A stretch of DNA of 35,236 nt. Source: an uncultured bacterium (GTDB lineage: Bacteria; Verrucomicrobiota; Kiritimatiellia; RFP12; UBA1067). A program made the position numbers and the translations under genes. The stretch spans positions 1 to 35,236 of the forward strand of contig CACYCL010000024.1 in NCBI GenBank assembly GCA_902772905.1. Direction: 5' to 3'. Shown one piece after another: positions 7,524-16,742 of this stretch (positions are counted from its first letter, which is position 1; each line of letters opens with the position of its first letter). The notes under the pieces are model-generated. The model was not told the origin of the DNA, did no database searches, and saw only the letters and a program-made list of their open reading frames with translations.

Positions 7524-8726
7524 CTATAAAAGCCCCGTCCGTGACATGCGCTTTTTACCATATAGGAGCGCCAGAAGCACCACGTACCAGGAAAGGCACA
7601 TCCACAGAGGCCAGCTGCCTGTTTCAATGTTCGCTCCGGGCAGCCGCGCTATCACCGAAGATACACCGACCATCGCGTGAGTGAACAGCGCGGACAAGTT
7701 GTTGAGGTGCGCGGCTATCGTCTCCGACACGAAACTCGTCAACACCCCCAGAGCCCCGGCCATGACAGTCACCGCCGCGGAAGGAAGAAGAAGCAAATTG
7801 GCGACAAGCCCGCCAGGCGTAACACGGCCAAAGACATGTGCCGCAATCGGGATTCCCCCCGCCCAAGCCGCAAACGTCACCCACAACGTCTTCGCGACAG
7901 CACTGCGCATGGCAGCACCGCAATCAACGGCAAGCAATATCGACAGCATAACGGCAAACGACAGCGCGCATCCTACATCGCCGATCTTCTGAGGATCGCA
8001 TAGGTACACCGCGAGAAACGCAAGCGCCCATGCCCTCGTTCCGTCAGCTCGCCGCCAAAAAAGAGGGGCCGAAAGGTATAACGACGCCATAAGCGCCGCC
8101 CGCACCGCGCTGGGCGGCATGCCGACAATCCATACATAGAACCAGACGAGCGGCACGGATGCAGCGCCGGCAATGCGGCGCGGCACAAACAGAATGCGCA
8201 GAAGCCCGTAGAGCAGCTGCACCACGGCCATAACGTGCAACCCCGATATGGCGAACACATGAATTGTGCCAGACTCTATGAAAACACGCCTTGCACTTCG
8301 GGGCAAACACCGCCTCTCGCCGAGCAGGATGGCCCTATTGAGCACGACGGCATCTGAGTCATGTTCAAGCCCGATTGCCACGCGCCGCGAAAGACTCTTC
8401 CGAACCTCCGCCGCACATGAACCAGCGAATGCGCTTGCCGACGGCATCGCGTTCGCTCGCCTGCGCATTTTCGCCGCGCGCATCCATGGCTGAAGGCGAT
8501 TGCTTCTCTCGACATTCACCGACGAGAAGAGAAACATGGCCGCACCGACGAAGAACAGGAACAGGAAACGCCATCCTCGCAAAGCGAGACCATATCCGAA
8601 CAAAACGGTAAGCAGCGCCAGCAACGCCGGCATCGGCCACGCCTCAGCGCATCTAGGCGCAAGCGAAGCGACATACTCTCCTGCCGCCAGCGCCGCGCAA
8701 GACATCAGCCAATATATACTTCGCAC
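7524..8726 (-). CDS. ComEC/Rec2-type DNA-uptake channel, membrane core only
   Basis: 400 residues, strongly hydrophobic. The ComEC core signature appears at about 150-165 (SGTIHVFAISGLHVMAV), followed by VGMPPSAVRAALMASLYLSAPLFWRR, a DPQKIGDVGCALSFAV segment and GGLVANLLLLPSAAVTVMAG, all hallmarks of the Competence domain. ComEC moves single-stranded DNA through the inner membrane during natural transformation. Many homologues have 650-800 residues with an OB-like N-terminal domain and a C-terminal metallo-beta-lactamase domain. Here the protein stops just after the membrane core and the N-terminal part is short. The start is GTG, fixed by AAAGGAG six bases upstream. No other competence gene is in view, so the role in DNA uptake is inferred from family only. 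Confidence 0.85.
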   Translation of the reverse strand: MRSIYWLMSCAALAAGEYVASLAPRCAEAWPMPALLALLTVLFGYGLALRGWRFLFLFFVGAAMFLFSSVNVERSNRLQPWMRAAKMRRRANAMPSASAFAGSCAAEVRKSLSRRVAIGLEHDSDAVVLNRAILLGERRCLPRSARRVFIESGTIHVFAISGLHVMAVVQLLYGLLRILFVPRRIAGAASVPLVWFYVWIVGMPPSAVRAALMASLYLSAPLFWRRADGTRAWALAFLAVYLCDPQKIGDVGCALSFAVMLSILLAVDCGAAMRSAVAKTLWVTFAAWAGGIPIAAHVFGRVTPGGLVANLLLLPSAAVTVMAGALGVLTSFVSETIAAHLNNLSALFTHAMVGVSSVIARLPGANIETGSWPLWMCLSWYVVLLALLYGKKRMSRTGLL

Positions 8727-8732
8727 TCGACA

Positions 8733-8768
8733 CTCCTTTCTCTCCGGTGGTCAAGCGCTATGATATCA
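8733..8768 (-). promoter_or_regulatory. RBS and likely promoter of the comEC-like gene
   Basis: The Shine-Dalgarno AAAGGAG (8733-8739) lies six bases before the GTG at 8726 and decides this start. Upstream, TGATATCAT (-10 TATCAT at 8760-8765 with the TGn extension) is the best promoter candidate. It follows an A/T-rich stretch with TTAATTTT twice (about 8785-8805). The RBS is convincing; the promoter is weaker. Confidence 0.55.
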
Positions 8769-8870
8769 AATCGCGCTGAAAGAAAAATTAAGCGAAAATT
8801 AACACTGCCCACACTTCAAAGCAAGCGTAGAAGCGCGACAGCTGGCTATGCGCACCAGGCGTCGGCATGC

Positions 8871-10052
8871 TCAGACTGCACCTCTTCGGCGGAAACAAAT
8901 GCGGCTGATCAGCTGATCGAAGCTCTCTGCGCCAGACAGTATCTCAATAGCTATGCGCAGGTAAAGACACCGAACAGGCGAAGTCTCAAGGCGAGGGAAG
9001 CGAACAGCATCCTTCTCTGTCGTGACCAATGCATCGGCGCCCATGTCGGCCGTGCGGTTCAGCGCGTACAGTATCTCGCTCGCGGCGTAGCGGTGGTGGT
9101 CGGCGTATCGCTCGCACCACACAACTTTCGCACCAAGAGCTCGCAACGAATTTTCGAAGCCCTTGGGCGATGCTATGCCTGAAAGCGTGCATGCGGTCTT
9201 GCCCTGAAGCCAGGCAAGAGGAAACTCCTCGCGGCTCCAGACGTCCTTTAGCGACTTCGGCGCGTGAACGCATTCGACAATCTCGGCGGTCGTGTTGTAC
9301 TTTCGTATTTCCCCGCGAACGCCAGAAACATCGCCCTTGCACTTCGTAAGAAAGACAATGTCGGCTCGGCGAAGATTGCGCGCCGGCTCGCGGAGGATTC
9401 CGCGCGGCAGCATGTTGCCGTTGCCGAACGGGTTTGTCGCATCCACAAGCACGACCTCGATGGAGTGCTTCAGCCGCTGGTACTGAAAGCCATCGTCCAA
9501 GATTATCGTGTCGCAACCAAGGCGCTTTACCGCATACCGACCAGCCTTTACGCGGTCACGATCGACAACGACGGCCACGCCAGGCAGGTTCGACGCCAGC
9601 ATGTACGGCTCGTCGCCGCCTTCTGCCGAGTCCTTGAGCACGTGGCGGCCATCCGACACCACAAGCGGAGGCGTCACGACCTGCGTGACCATGCGCACCC
9701 ACCACGGAGCCTCCTTGCGGCGGTAGCCGCGAGACAGTATCGCGACCTTCCTGCCTTCGGCGGCAAGCGTACGGGCGAATATCTCCGTCACTGGTGTCTT
9801 GCCTGTGCCTCCGGCGGTCACGTTGCCAATCGATATGACCTGCACTCCAAGTGGAAAGCGTCTTATGACGCCAATGCGATAAAGCAGATACCTCGCGCCG
9901 ACGATAGCCGCGAACACAAAGCTCAAGGCCTTCAGAACGGCAAGCAGCAGACAGACGCCGACCGGCTGGTCGCGGTCGGCCCCACGCTCCTGGATGAGCT
10001 TTACGAGGTATGTTTCAACCCGCTCGAATCCGCTCTGCCTGGCCTTGCGCAT
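8871..10052 (-). CDS. lpxK: Tetraacyldisaccharide 4'-kinase (lipid A synthesis)
   Basis: Inner-membrane kinase that phosphorylates the 4' position of the lipid A disaccharide precursor to give lipid IVA. 393 residues, slightly longer than E. coli LpxK (328). A membrane helix near 30-60 ([23 protein letters not shown]) precedes the Walker A loop [18 protein letters not shown]. The family-specific [21 protein letters not shown] and [20 protein letters not shown] follow, the last two typical of LpxK. It is the last gene of the mreB operon, six bases after lptD, with GGAAGG nine bases before its ATG. About 145 bases separate its stop from the comEC start, with no clear terminator. Confidence 0.94.
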   Translation of the reverse strand: MRKARQSGFERVETYLVKLIQERGADRDQPVGVCLLLAVLKALSFVFAAIVGARYLLYRIGVIRRFPLGVQVISIGNVTAGGTGKTPVTEIFARTLAAEGRKVAILSRGYRRKEAPWWVRMVTQVVTPPLVVSDGRHVLKDSAEGGDEPYMLASNLPGVAVVVDRDRVKAGRYAVKRLGCDTIILDDGFQYQRLKHSIEVVLVDATNPFGNGNMLPRGILREPARNLRRADIVFLTKCKGDVSGVRGEIRKYNTTAEIVECVHAPKSLKDVWSREEFPLAWLQGKTACTLSGIASPKGFENSLRALGAKVVWCERYADHHRYAASEILYALNRTADMGADALVTTEKDAVRFPRLETSPVRCLYLRIAIEILSGAESFDQLISRICFRRRGAV

Positions 10053-10058
10053 TGCGCA

Positions 10059-12194
10059 TCACCTTCCGAAGACGTTGCCACTGTCGGCGCCAAAGCACCT
10101 GAGGTAGATGTAGAAGCCGAACGACCAGTCGTCGTCATAGTGGTAGCCATCCATCGTCGTGAAGGAGTTTTCGTACTCAACTATGAAACGGAAGCCGAGG
10201 CAATCTGTCAGATAGTCAATCCACCCGCCTACGCTGTCGACCTCGTTCTCGCGAATATCCCACCTGAGACGCGGCCCCCATGCAAGCCAGTCGCATATCT
10301 TGTGCTCAAAGCCAATCTCGGCAATGTGGAAGCGCGCCTCGCCCTGCTCTTCGACGGGCGTCGAGGCGAAATCCCAGTAACGGTGACGACGCAGGTTGTA
10401 CATGGCGTGATACCTCAGGTCGGACGACACGCACTGGCTCAGGCCTGCGGAGGCGTATGCTATGCGATTATGGTCAGAATCATATTCGCCGCGCACACCA
10501 AGGGTCGTGTCGCCGTCTGGCGTCCAGCGAATCCGCGCACCGGGCACGAACGCTCCGCCATGGTAGCCGTAGTTCGGGTAGCCGGGGTAGGCAAGCCTGC
10601 GTAGGTCGCCGCCTTCCGTGTGCGTGGCGGCGTTGAACTGAGCCGCAACGTATGCGTCCACGTCAAGTACCTGCCTGAAGGAGCCGCGCTCGTCGGCAGC
10701 CGCCCATGTATTGCGCAGACCAGGCGTCACGCCGTAGTAGGAATACGGCAGGCCACGAGCGCGCCCTGCGAACTGGTCCTCCCACGTAAGCGACGCATCA
10801 ATGTTGTCGAATACATACGGACGACTCCCTCCGTCCATTCCGGAAAGCCATGCCTCCTGCGCCAGCACGTCGAAGTAAGGCTCTATGACATGACGCCACG
10901 TCTCGTCAATGTTTGCCGTACCGCGAGCGGCGAATGTGGCGCCAAGCTCGCCAATGGACCTGAAAGCCTTGCCCTCTTCGGTCGACGGGCCCCAACCCAC
11001 GAGGTCGCTTGAACCCGCTTCGCTCCAGTACGTTCCACGGTAGCCGGCACGCGGAACGACCGAGAGGACATCCCATAGCGCCTTGAACGGCGCCGTGAGG
11101 CGATGGTACGTATCGAAGCGAAACGCCTTGTAGTCTGCCCAGGGGCCAGGGTTCGTGCCATACCTCGACCGGATGCCGGCGGCATATTCCGCATAGTCGC
11201 GGGTCAGCCAGCCAATGCGGCTCTGAGACTCGTAGTTTACCGGAAGAACGTTGAGCGGCAATGGATTTACGTCGAAGTACGCCTCTGGCAGGCGTCCAGT
11301 CATGCCGTAGAAGTCATTGAGCCTTCCTGAGACCTCCAAGCCGCCAGAAAACGCGTCCTCTAGGTGTTCCCAGAACACGCCGCTGTTTGGATACGTGACC
11401 CAGCTGTCCTTCAGGCTCAGCAGCGACCTGCGCCAGAAGTCCATCGACACAAACGAGTCGGACAGATGCGTTCCGCGCACTCTTACGACGTCGCGCTCGG
11501 TAGCGTCCCATACATGCTCAAGCGTGGCAATGTGACGGTTGCGGTTGACGTCGCTTCCTCTGTTCGAGGAGTATTCGCCCCAGTCGTAGCGGTCGTAATC
11601 CTCGTCCCAGGCATGATAATAGCTGAAAGAACCATACCCGAAGCTGCCAAGATTCCATTTCAGGTCCTCGCCGACGGCCACTCCGTTCTTGTATCTGAGA
11701 TCGAGTCGCGTTGCGCCGGTAAGCCACCATGTATCGTCCATGTACTTCGTGTCGCCAAGAAGGTGATATCTGCTCTTCGTCAGAAGATAAGCGCCCCAGC
11801 GACTCGTGTAGCCTGGCATCCAGCTGAAGCCACAGTCGGTTTCGAGCGGGTAGTACATGTACGGCAGCCAGAACACTGGAACCTCCCAGAAGCGCAGCCA
11901 GGCATTCCTTAGAACGACATAGCCATGTTCTTGGTATTCAAGCTCGCCCGTCACATTCCAGTGAGTGTGGCCCACTTCGTTTGTGCACGTGGTCGCGTAC
12001 GTCGGGAACGGGAACATGAACTTCCCGTCGGCGGTCTTCGACAGGCATTCCGCCCTGAGCGTGTAGGGGCTGCGCACCGCAACCACATGGCCGGTGGCGA
12101 CTGCGGCCTTGGTCACCGGGTCGACTGCGACTCGGTCGGCGGTGAACGTCAGGACCTGCGAGGCGATCGCCGTCAAAAGCATGTTTGTAGTCAT
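10059..12194 (-). CDS. lptD: LptD/OstA-type LPS-assembly outer-membrane protein
   Basis: 711 residues. A short hydrophobic N-terminus (MTTNMLLTAIASQVL, possible signal) leads into an LptA-like jelly-roll segment at about 15-105 (FTADRVAVDPVTKAAVATGHVVAV). The OstA hallmark follows: VVLRNAWLRFWEVPVFWLPYMYYPLETDCGFSWMPGY. The rest is a long series of amphipathic, aromatic-rich beta strands that fits the 26-strand LptD barrel, ending FGADSGNVFGR. LptD with the lipoprotein LptE inserts LPS into the outer leaflet; no LptE is seen nearby. Cysteines occur in both domains, so inter-domain disulfides as in E. coli are possible but untested. The start overlaps the rng stop (ATGA). The periplasmic domain is short, which fits the PVC-type homologues only loosely. 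Confidence 0.88.
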   Translation of the reverse strand: MTTNMLLTAIASQVLTFTADRVAVDPVTKAAVATGHVVAVRSPYTLRAECLSKTADGKFMFPFPTYATTCTNEVGHTHWNVTGELEYQEHGYVVLRNAWLRFWEVPVFWLPYMYYPLETDCGFSWMPGYTSRWGAYLLTKSRYHLLGDTKYMDDTWWLTGATRLDLRYKNGVAVGEDLKWNLGSFGYGSFSYYHAWDEDYDRYDWGEYSSNRGSDVNRNRHIATLEHVWDATERDVVRVRGTHLSDSFVSMDFWRRSLLSLKDSWVTYPNSGVFWEHLEDAFSGGLEVSGRLNDFYGMTGRLPEAYFDVNPLPLNVLPVNYESQSRIGWLTRDYAEYAAGIRSRYGTNPGPWADYKAFRFDTYHRLTAPFKALWDVLSVVPRAGYRGTYWSEAGSSDLVGWGPSTEEGKAFRSIGELGATFAARGTANIDETWRHVIEPYFDVLAQEAWLSGMDGGSRPYVFDNIDASLTWEDQFAGRARGLPYSYYGVTPGLRNTWAAADERGSFRQVLDVDAYVAAQFNAATHTEGGDLRRLAYPGYPNYGYHGGAFVPGARIRWTPDGDTTLGVRGEYDSDHNRIAYASAGLSQCVSSDLRYHAMYNLRRHRYWDFASTPVEEQGEARFHIAEIGFEHKICDWLAWGPRLRWDIRENEVDSVGGWIDYLTDCLGFRFIVEYENSFTTMDGYHYDDDWSFGFYIYLRCFGADSGNVFGR

Positions 12195-13795
12195 GACTGC
12201 GAATACAATACTTGGGAGGTTGCCGCATCTAGTATCGAGAACGCCTCGGGGTGGCGGTGCAGTTCCGAGACGAAGGTAAGGCGCGTGTTGAATTCCTTTT
12301 GAAGCTGCGACAGTATTTCGCTGTCTTCAGTTCTCAGGCGCTGCATGACCTGCGGGGCGATGACGATCTTCGGCTCGAATGGGCGATTCTCGGTCTCTGC
12401 CTTTCTAAGCAGCGACACGAGACGGCGCTGAATTTCTATCGAAATCGCCATCGGCGACTTCACGAAGCCGCCGCCGCGGCAATACGGGCAGCGAGACGTG
12501 AGCTGCGACAGGATGGACTGGTCCTGGCGCTGGCGCGACATCTCGAGAAGGCCAAGTTCAGAGATGTCCAGCACATTGGTGCGCGCCCTGTCGCGCTTCA
12601 AGGCGTCCTTCAGCTTGCGCACGACCTCGCGCTGGTGCTTGCGGCTCTTCATGTCTATAAGATCGAGGATGACAAGCCCTCCGATGTTCCTCAGTCGCAG
12701 CTGTCGCGCCACTTCGTCCACGGCCTCAAGGTTGACCTCGCGTATTGCGTCCTCCTGGTTGCCCTTGCCCTTGTAATGGCCCGTGTTGACGTCTACGGCG
12801 ATGAGCGCCTCCGTCTCGTCGATCACAAGGTAGCCGCCTGACTTCAGCGGCACCTGGCGCGCAAACGCGTCGTGCAACTGTCGCTCTATGCCGAAATGCT
12901 CGAATATCCCGGTCACGCCGTCAAAGCGGCGAATCTTGGTCCTGGCGCGACGAGAGATGCGCGACGCCATCTCGCGCATGGACTCGAAAGTCTTCGCGTC
13001 GTCGATTATTATGGCGTCCACGTCCTCCGTGAGCCAGTCGCGGATAACGCGCTCGCACAGATCCGGCTCTTGGAAAATGCAGCACGGCGTACGCAGCGTT
13101 TTGACGTTGCCCTGCATCTCATTCCACGCCGCCAGAAGGCTCCTGAGATCGCGGGCGAATGCGCGCGCCGACGCGCCAGCGCCGACAGTGCGAACGACTA
13201 GGCCGACGTTCTCCGGAAGCGGCAGCTTGTCCAATATCTTCTTAAGACGCCTGCGCTCGTCGGCGTCGCCTATCTTCTTCGACACGCCGCGAATCTTCGT
13301 GCCAGGCATCATGACGAGGTAGCGGCCTGGGATCGAGAGATTCGCCGTAACGCGCGGCCCCTTCGTCGAAATCGGCCCTTTCGTGACCTGAACGATGATC
13401 TCCGAGCCCGGAGGGAAGCGCTTCGCAACTTCTTCGTCGGACAGCCTCGCGGCCTTGCGCCCTCCGCCCTTCTTCGAGTCGTTCTTCTGACGGCGTTCAC
13501 GTTCGTCGTCATCGTCGAGGAGCGCGTCAGCATCGGGCGTCATGTCCCAATAGTGCAGAAAGGCGTTCTTCTTCAGGCCTATGTCCACGAACGCGGCCTG
13601 AAGGTCGTTCTCAAGGTTCTGCACGCGCCCCTTGAACACACTGCCGACAAGTCGCTCCTCTTCGGGGTGCTCTACCATGAACTCCTCGAGGCGGCCATCT
13701 TCCATGACGGCTACGCGCGTTTCGAGTCGTTCGACGTTTATGATGATCTCGCGCTTCATTCTTGTGCGCTTGAGCCATCCGAATAGATTGATCAT
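12191..13795 (-). CDS. rng: Ribonuclease E/G family endoribonuclease
   Basis: 534 residues. An N-terminal S1 RNA-binding domain at about 35-125 (GSVFKGRVQNLENDLQAAFVDIGLKKNAFLHY) is interrupted by an acidic/basic linker (DDDDERERRQKND). The catalytic DNase-I-like region contains D335 in IAVDVNTG and D378/D381 in ILDLIDM, the magnesium-binding aspartates. The zinc-link cysteines CPYC lie near 440. RNase G/E cuts AU-rich single-stranded RNA in rRNA maturation and mRNA decay. The length is closer to RNase G than to RNase E, and no long degradosome scaffold is present. The ATG at 13795 is supported by GGAGG 12-16 bases upstream and by overlap with the rodA stop (ATGA). Met13 is an alternative start. 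E. coli also has rng downstream of mreBCD, so the linkage is conserved across phyla. Confidence 0.93.
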   Translation of the reverse strand: MINLFGWLKRTRMKREIIINVERLETRVAVMEDGRLEEFMVEHPEEERLVGSVFKGRVQNLENDLQAAFVDIGLKKNAFLHYWDMTPDADALLDDDDERERRQKNDSKKGGGRKAARLSDEEVAKRFPPGSEIIVQVTKGPISTKGPRVTANLSIPGRYLVMMPGTKIRGVSKKIGDADERRRLKKILDKLPLPENVGLVVRTVGAGASARAFARDLRSLLAAWNEMQGNVKTLRTPCCIFQEPDLCERVIRDWLTEDVDAIIIDDAKTFESMREMASRISRRARTKIRRFDGVTGIFEHFGIERQLHDAFARQVPLKSGGYLVIDETEALIAVDVNTGHYKGKGNQEDAIREVNLEAVDEVARQLRLRNIGGLVILDLIDMKSRKHQREVVRKLKDALKRDRARTNVLDISELGLLEMSRQRQDQSILSQLTSRCPYCRGGGFVKSPMAISIEIQRRLVSLLRKAETENRPFEPKIVIAPQVMQRLRTEDSEILSQLQKEFNTRLTFVSELHRHPEAFSILDAATSQVLYSQS

Positions 13796-14967
13796 GTTTG
13801 TTGTTCCTCCCTGTGTATCGTTACGCTTTGAATGAGACCGAGCCCACACATGACCGTTACCAGAAACGTGCGGCCGGAAGAGATGAAAGGCAGCGGCAGC
13901 CCCGTGATTGGCACAATGCCTATCGACATGGCGATGTTCACGTAGACGTGCGCGAAGACGAGAGTGGATACGCCGAGCGCCAGAAGCCGTCCTCGCCCGT
14001 CGGTCGAAACTAGCGCCGCACGGCATCCGCAGCCGAGCAGCGCCGCAAAAAGAGCAAGGAGCACGGCAGACCCAACAAAGCCAGTCTCCTCCGCCCAGAC
14101 GCAGAAGATAAAGTCGTTCATGGATATGGACTGCGGCAGATACTTCAGATGGTTCATCTCGCCACGCCCGATCCCCTTGCCGGAGAAGCCACCAGAGCCA
14201 ATGGAAATCTTTGCCTGCCGCAGGTTGTATCCGGCACCCGTCACATCGGTCTCGGGGAAGAGAAACACCTTCACGCGCCTGACCTGGTGCGGCTTTAGCG
14301 GCACAAACCGCATTATCTGCTCCCTGCGCGCCGCAGGGACGCCGGGCCGCTCCGCCTCGTATACTGCTCCAAGCACTGCCAACGCCGCAATTCCGCCAAG
14401 AGCTGCGATGGCCGCAAGCCCCCTGCGCCACACTCCAGCCGCAAAGGCCATCACGGCAACAGCCGGGAGAAGCGTCAGCGCAGTGCCAAGATCAGGCTCG
14501 GCAAGGATGAGCGCTACGGGAATGCCGACTGCAACGGCCAAAAGCAGAAACGCCCTGAATCCCGCAACCTGGATGTTGAGCAGCGGTATCCGACGCCGTC
14601 CGAACAGCCACGCGACGAGAGAGATGACGAACAGCTTCGATATTTCGCTTGGCTGGAAGAACCACAGCCAGCGCCTTCCGCCATACACCGACGTGCCGAA
14701 CACCAGCACAGCCACAAGGCAGGCTATGGCGACGACGTATCCTGGCAGCGCAAGGAAATCCAGCGTACGCCGGTAGTCCACCGCCGCAATCGCGAAATAC
14801 AGCGTCAGGCCAACCGCAGCGGTCACCAGGTTGTTCACCCACATCCCGTGGAAGACCGTCTCGGCGCGTGCGCTCCCGGCCGACCAAATTGCCACGGTGC
14901 CTGCCGACACCAGGGCGAGCATCACTGCCAGCATGAGCCAGTCGAATCTTGCCAGGAACGTCTTCAT
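13792..14967 (-). CDS. rodA: RodA, SEDS peptidoglycan glycosyltransferase
   Basis: 391 residues with about ten membrane helices. RodA/FtsW polymerises lipid II during side-wall growth together with its cognate class B PBP. Visible SEDS motifs are YGGRRWLWFFQPSEISKLFVI, LAEPDLGTALTLL (the aspartate is the essential SEDS residue), GSGGFSGKGIGRGEMNHLKYLP and NDFIFCVWAEETGFVGS, then GLPLPFISSGRT near the end. The ATG at 14967 is chosen because GCGGAGGA lies a few bases upstream and because it overlaps the PBP2 stop (ATGA). Its neighbours mrdA, mreD, mreC and mreB identify it as RodA rather than FtsW. Confidence 0.95.
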   Translation of the reverse strand: MKTFLARFDWLMLAVMLALVSAGTVAIWSAGSARAETVFHGMWVNNLVTAAVGLTLYFAIAAVDYRRTLDFLALPGYVVAIACLVAVLVFGTSVYGGRRWLWFFQPSEISKLFVISLVAWLFGRRRIPLLNIQVAGFRAFLLLAVAVGIPVALILAEPDLGTALTLLPAVAVMAFAAGVWRRGLAAIAALGGIAALAVLGAVYEAERPGVPAARREQIMRFVPLKPHQVRRVKVFLFPETDVTGAGYNLRQAKISIGSGGFSGKGIGRGEMNHLKYLPQSISMNDFIFCVWAEETGFVGSAVLLALFAALLGCGCRAALVSTDGRGRLLALGVSTLVFAHVYVNIAMSIGIVPITGLPLPFISSGRTFLVTVMCGLGLIQSVTIHREEQQT

Positions 14968-16742
14968 GTGCCGTCCTCCGCAAACATCGCCTTGAGGATC
15001 TCGCAAACCTTCGGGGCCGCGGTAAGCCCGCCCGACTCTCCGTTCTCGACAACCAGCGCCACGGCAGCCGTAGGCGCATCCGACGGCGCGTACGCTATGA
15101 ACCAGGCGTTTTTCCTGCGCGACGAACCAGCTCCGACTTCAGCGGTGCCGGTCTTTCCGGAAACAGAAACCGGCACTCCCTCGCCGCCGCGCCAGCCCGT
15201 CCCTCGCAAATTTCCGTCGCCGGCAACGACCATGCGCATTCCTTTGCGCACGATTCGAAGGTGGGATTCCGGGAAAGGAAGCGGACGGGACTCCGGTGCG
15301 GCATCCAGCCTGAGATGCGGTGTCACTAGGCTGCCAGTGCCAATGGCGCCCGCGACCATGGCCATCTGAAGCGGCGTGGCCAGCAGCATCCCCTGCCCTA
15401 TGGACATCTGCGCGAGATCACCGGGATACCACTTCTCGCCGTACGTGCTCATCTTCCAGTCGCCGTCAGGAACGACTCCGGCGCGGTCCACGCCGAGGTC
15501 GAGCCCCGTCTTGGAGCCAAGCCCGAACACCCTCGCCGCGCGGCAAAACGCATTTGTGCCGGTAGTCATGCCGAGATTGCAGAAGAATGGGTTGCAGCTC
15601 TTCATGAGCGCATGGCACATGTCGAGCGGTCCGTGCCCCCATCGGCTCATGCAGCGGAGCGTCATGCCGCCGCATGCGTATGCGCCAGTGCAGATGTACT
15701 CCTCGTCCGCCGTGTGCCCAGCTCCGAGCGCCGCAAGGGCTGTAACGGGCTTGAACGTCGAGCCTGGCGCGTACGCACCTCCTGTCGCACGGTTGAGAAG
15801 CGGCTTCGCCGGATCGTCTATGTACCGCGCGTACGTCTCGGTGCTCAGCGTGGGCACAAACGCGTTCAGCTCGAATCCCGGCGCGCTCGCAAGCGCCAGC
15901 ACTTCGCCGTTGCGCGGATCCATGACGACGCACGCGCCTCGTTCGCCCTGCAGCTGGCGCTCCACCTCCTTCTGGATGCGCAGGTCTATCGTAGTCGCAA
16001 TGTCCGGCCCGGGCGTCGCATCCAAAACTGTCCATTCGCGGATTGCGAACCCACGCGCGTCGACAAGCAGCTTCATTTCGCCTGGCACGCCGCGCAGAAA
16101 GCCGTCGTAGTACGCCTCAAGGCCGGAGCGCCCGCGCATTTCCGGCGCGAAATAGCTGAACTTCTCGTCACCGGACTGAATCTCGCCTCTATCGCGTCCA
16201 ACATAGCCAAGCACGTGCGATGCCAGCGAGCCGCCCGGATAGACGCGCTCCGCCGTCTTTATGACCGTAAAGCCGGCGAATTCGCGCTCGCGCTCGGAAA
16301 ATACCGCAAGCTCCCGCTCGCCAATGTCGCGCCACACATAGAGCGGCAGCGCCAGCGACTGCGACACATGGCGGCTTATCGCCATGCGCGAAAGCGGCGA
16401 CGGTCGACCGATCGCCTCGCCAACCTCCTTTATGCCGCGCTCTATCGCCGACACCGTGTTCGACCATGAACGCTTCTCGAAGCCGGATGGAAGGCACACT
16501 ATCGACAGCGACGGCCGATTCCCCGCCATCACTTCGCCGTGCCGATCCAGTATGCGCCCCCTCAGTCCCGCCGTCTGCATACGCCGCACCGACTGCCTCG
16601 CCGACGCATAGTTGTAATCTGCGGCGGATGTCACCTGCAGCGCGCGCAAGCTTACGGCGAGATGCACGATGCCCGCGGCGAACACAGCGGCGACCACCCA
16701 GCAGGGAAGGCTCCCCGCGCTCGACTCAGCCCTGTTCGCCAA
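14964..16742 (-). CDS. mrdA: Penicillin-binding protein 2, elongasome transpeptidase
   Basis: 592 residues from a TTG start. A membrane anchor at about 10-33 precedes the dimerisation/pedestal domain (about 40-230, with GLRGRILDRHGEVMAGNRPS and SHVLGYVGRD). The transpeptidase domain has S328-T-F-K331, the SCN triad serine in LMKSCNPFF and KTGTAE. It cross-links side-wall peptidoglycan with RodA. The segment between the first two motifs is unusually cysteine-rich (YICTGAYACGGMTLRC, DMCHALMKSCNPFFC). The TTG at 16742 is supported by AAAGGAGG at a 7-base distance. Starts further upstream lie deep inside mreD and add an Arg/Leu-rich stretch not expected before the anchor. The mreD stop overlaps this gene by 17 bases. 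Confidence 0.94.
   Translation of the reverse strand: MANRAESSAGSLPCWVVAAVFAAGIVHLAVSLRALQVTSAADYNYASARQSVRRMQTAGLRGRILDRHGEVMAGNRPSLSIVCLPSGFEKRSWSNTVSAIERGIKEVGEAIGRPSPLSRMAISRHVSQSLALPLYVWRDIGERELAVFSEREREFAGFTVIKTAERVYPGGSLASHVLGYVGRDRGEIQSGDEKFSYFAPEMRGRSGLEAYYDGFLRGVPGEMKLLVDARGFAIREWTVLDATPGPDIATTIDLRIQKEVERQLQGERGACVVMDPRNGEVLALASAPGFELNAFVPTLSTETYARYIDDPAKPLLNRATGGAYAPGSTFKPVTALAALGAGHTADEEYICTGAYACGGMTLRCMSRWGHGPLDMCHALMKSCNPFFCNLGMTTGTNAFCRAARVFGLGSKTGLDLGVDRAGVVPDGDWKMSTYGEKWYPGDLAQMSIGQGMLLATPLQMAMVAGAIGTGSLVTPHLRLDAAPESRPLPFPESHLRIVRKGMRMVVAGDGNLRGTGWRGGEGVPVSVSGKTGTAEVGAGSSRRKNAWFIAYAPSDAPTAAVALVVENGESGGLTAAPKVCEILKAMFAEDGT

Noticed and set aside
6489-7529. A 346-codon plus-strand open frame
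   Set aside because: It is antisense to icd and its promoter; the icd protein is intact and strongly recognisable.
9264-10604. A 446-codon plus-strand open frame
   Set aside because: It spans the antisense of lpxK and lptD across their junction, is rich in Arg/Ala/His and shows no motif.
13796-14431. A long N-terminal extension of the RNase E/G gene
   Set aside because: The extra residues are read out of frame inside rodA; the ATG at 13795 has a Shine-Dalgarno sequence and the expected N-terminus.
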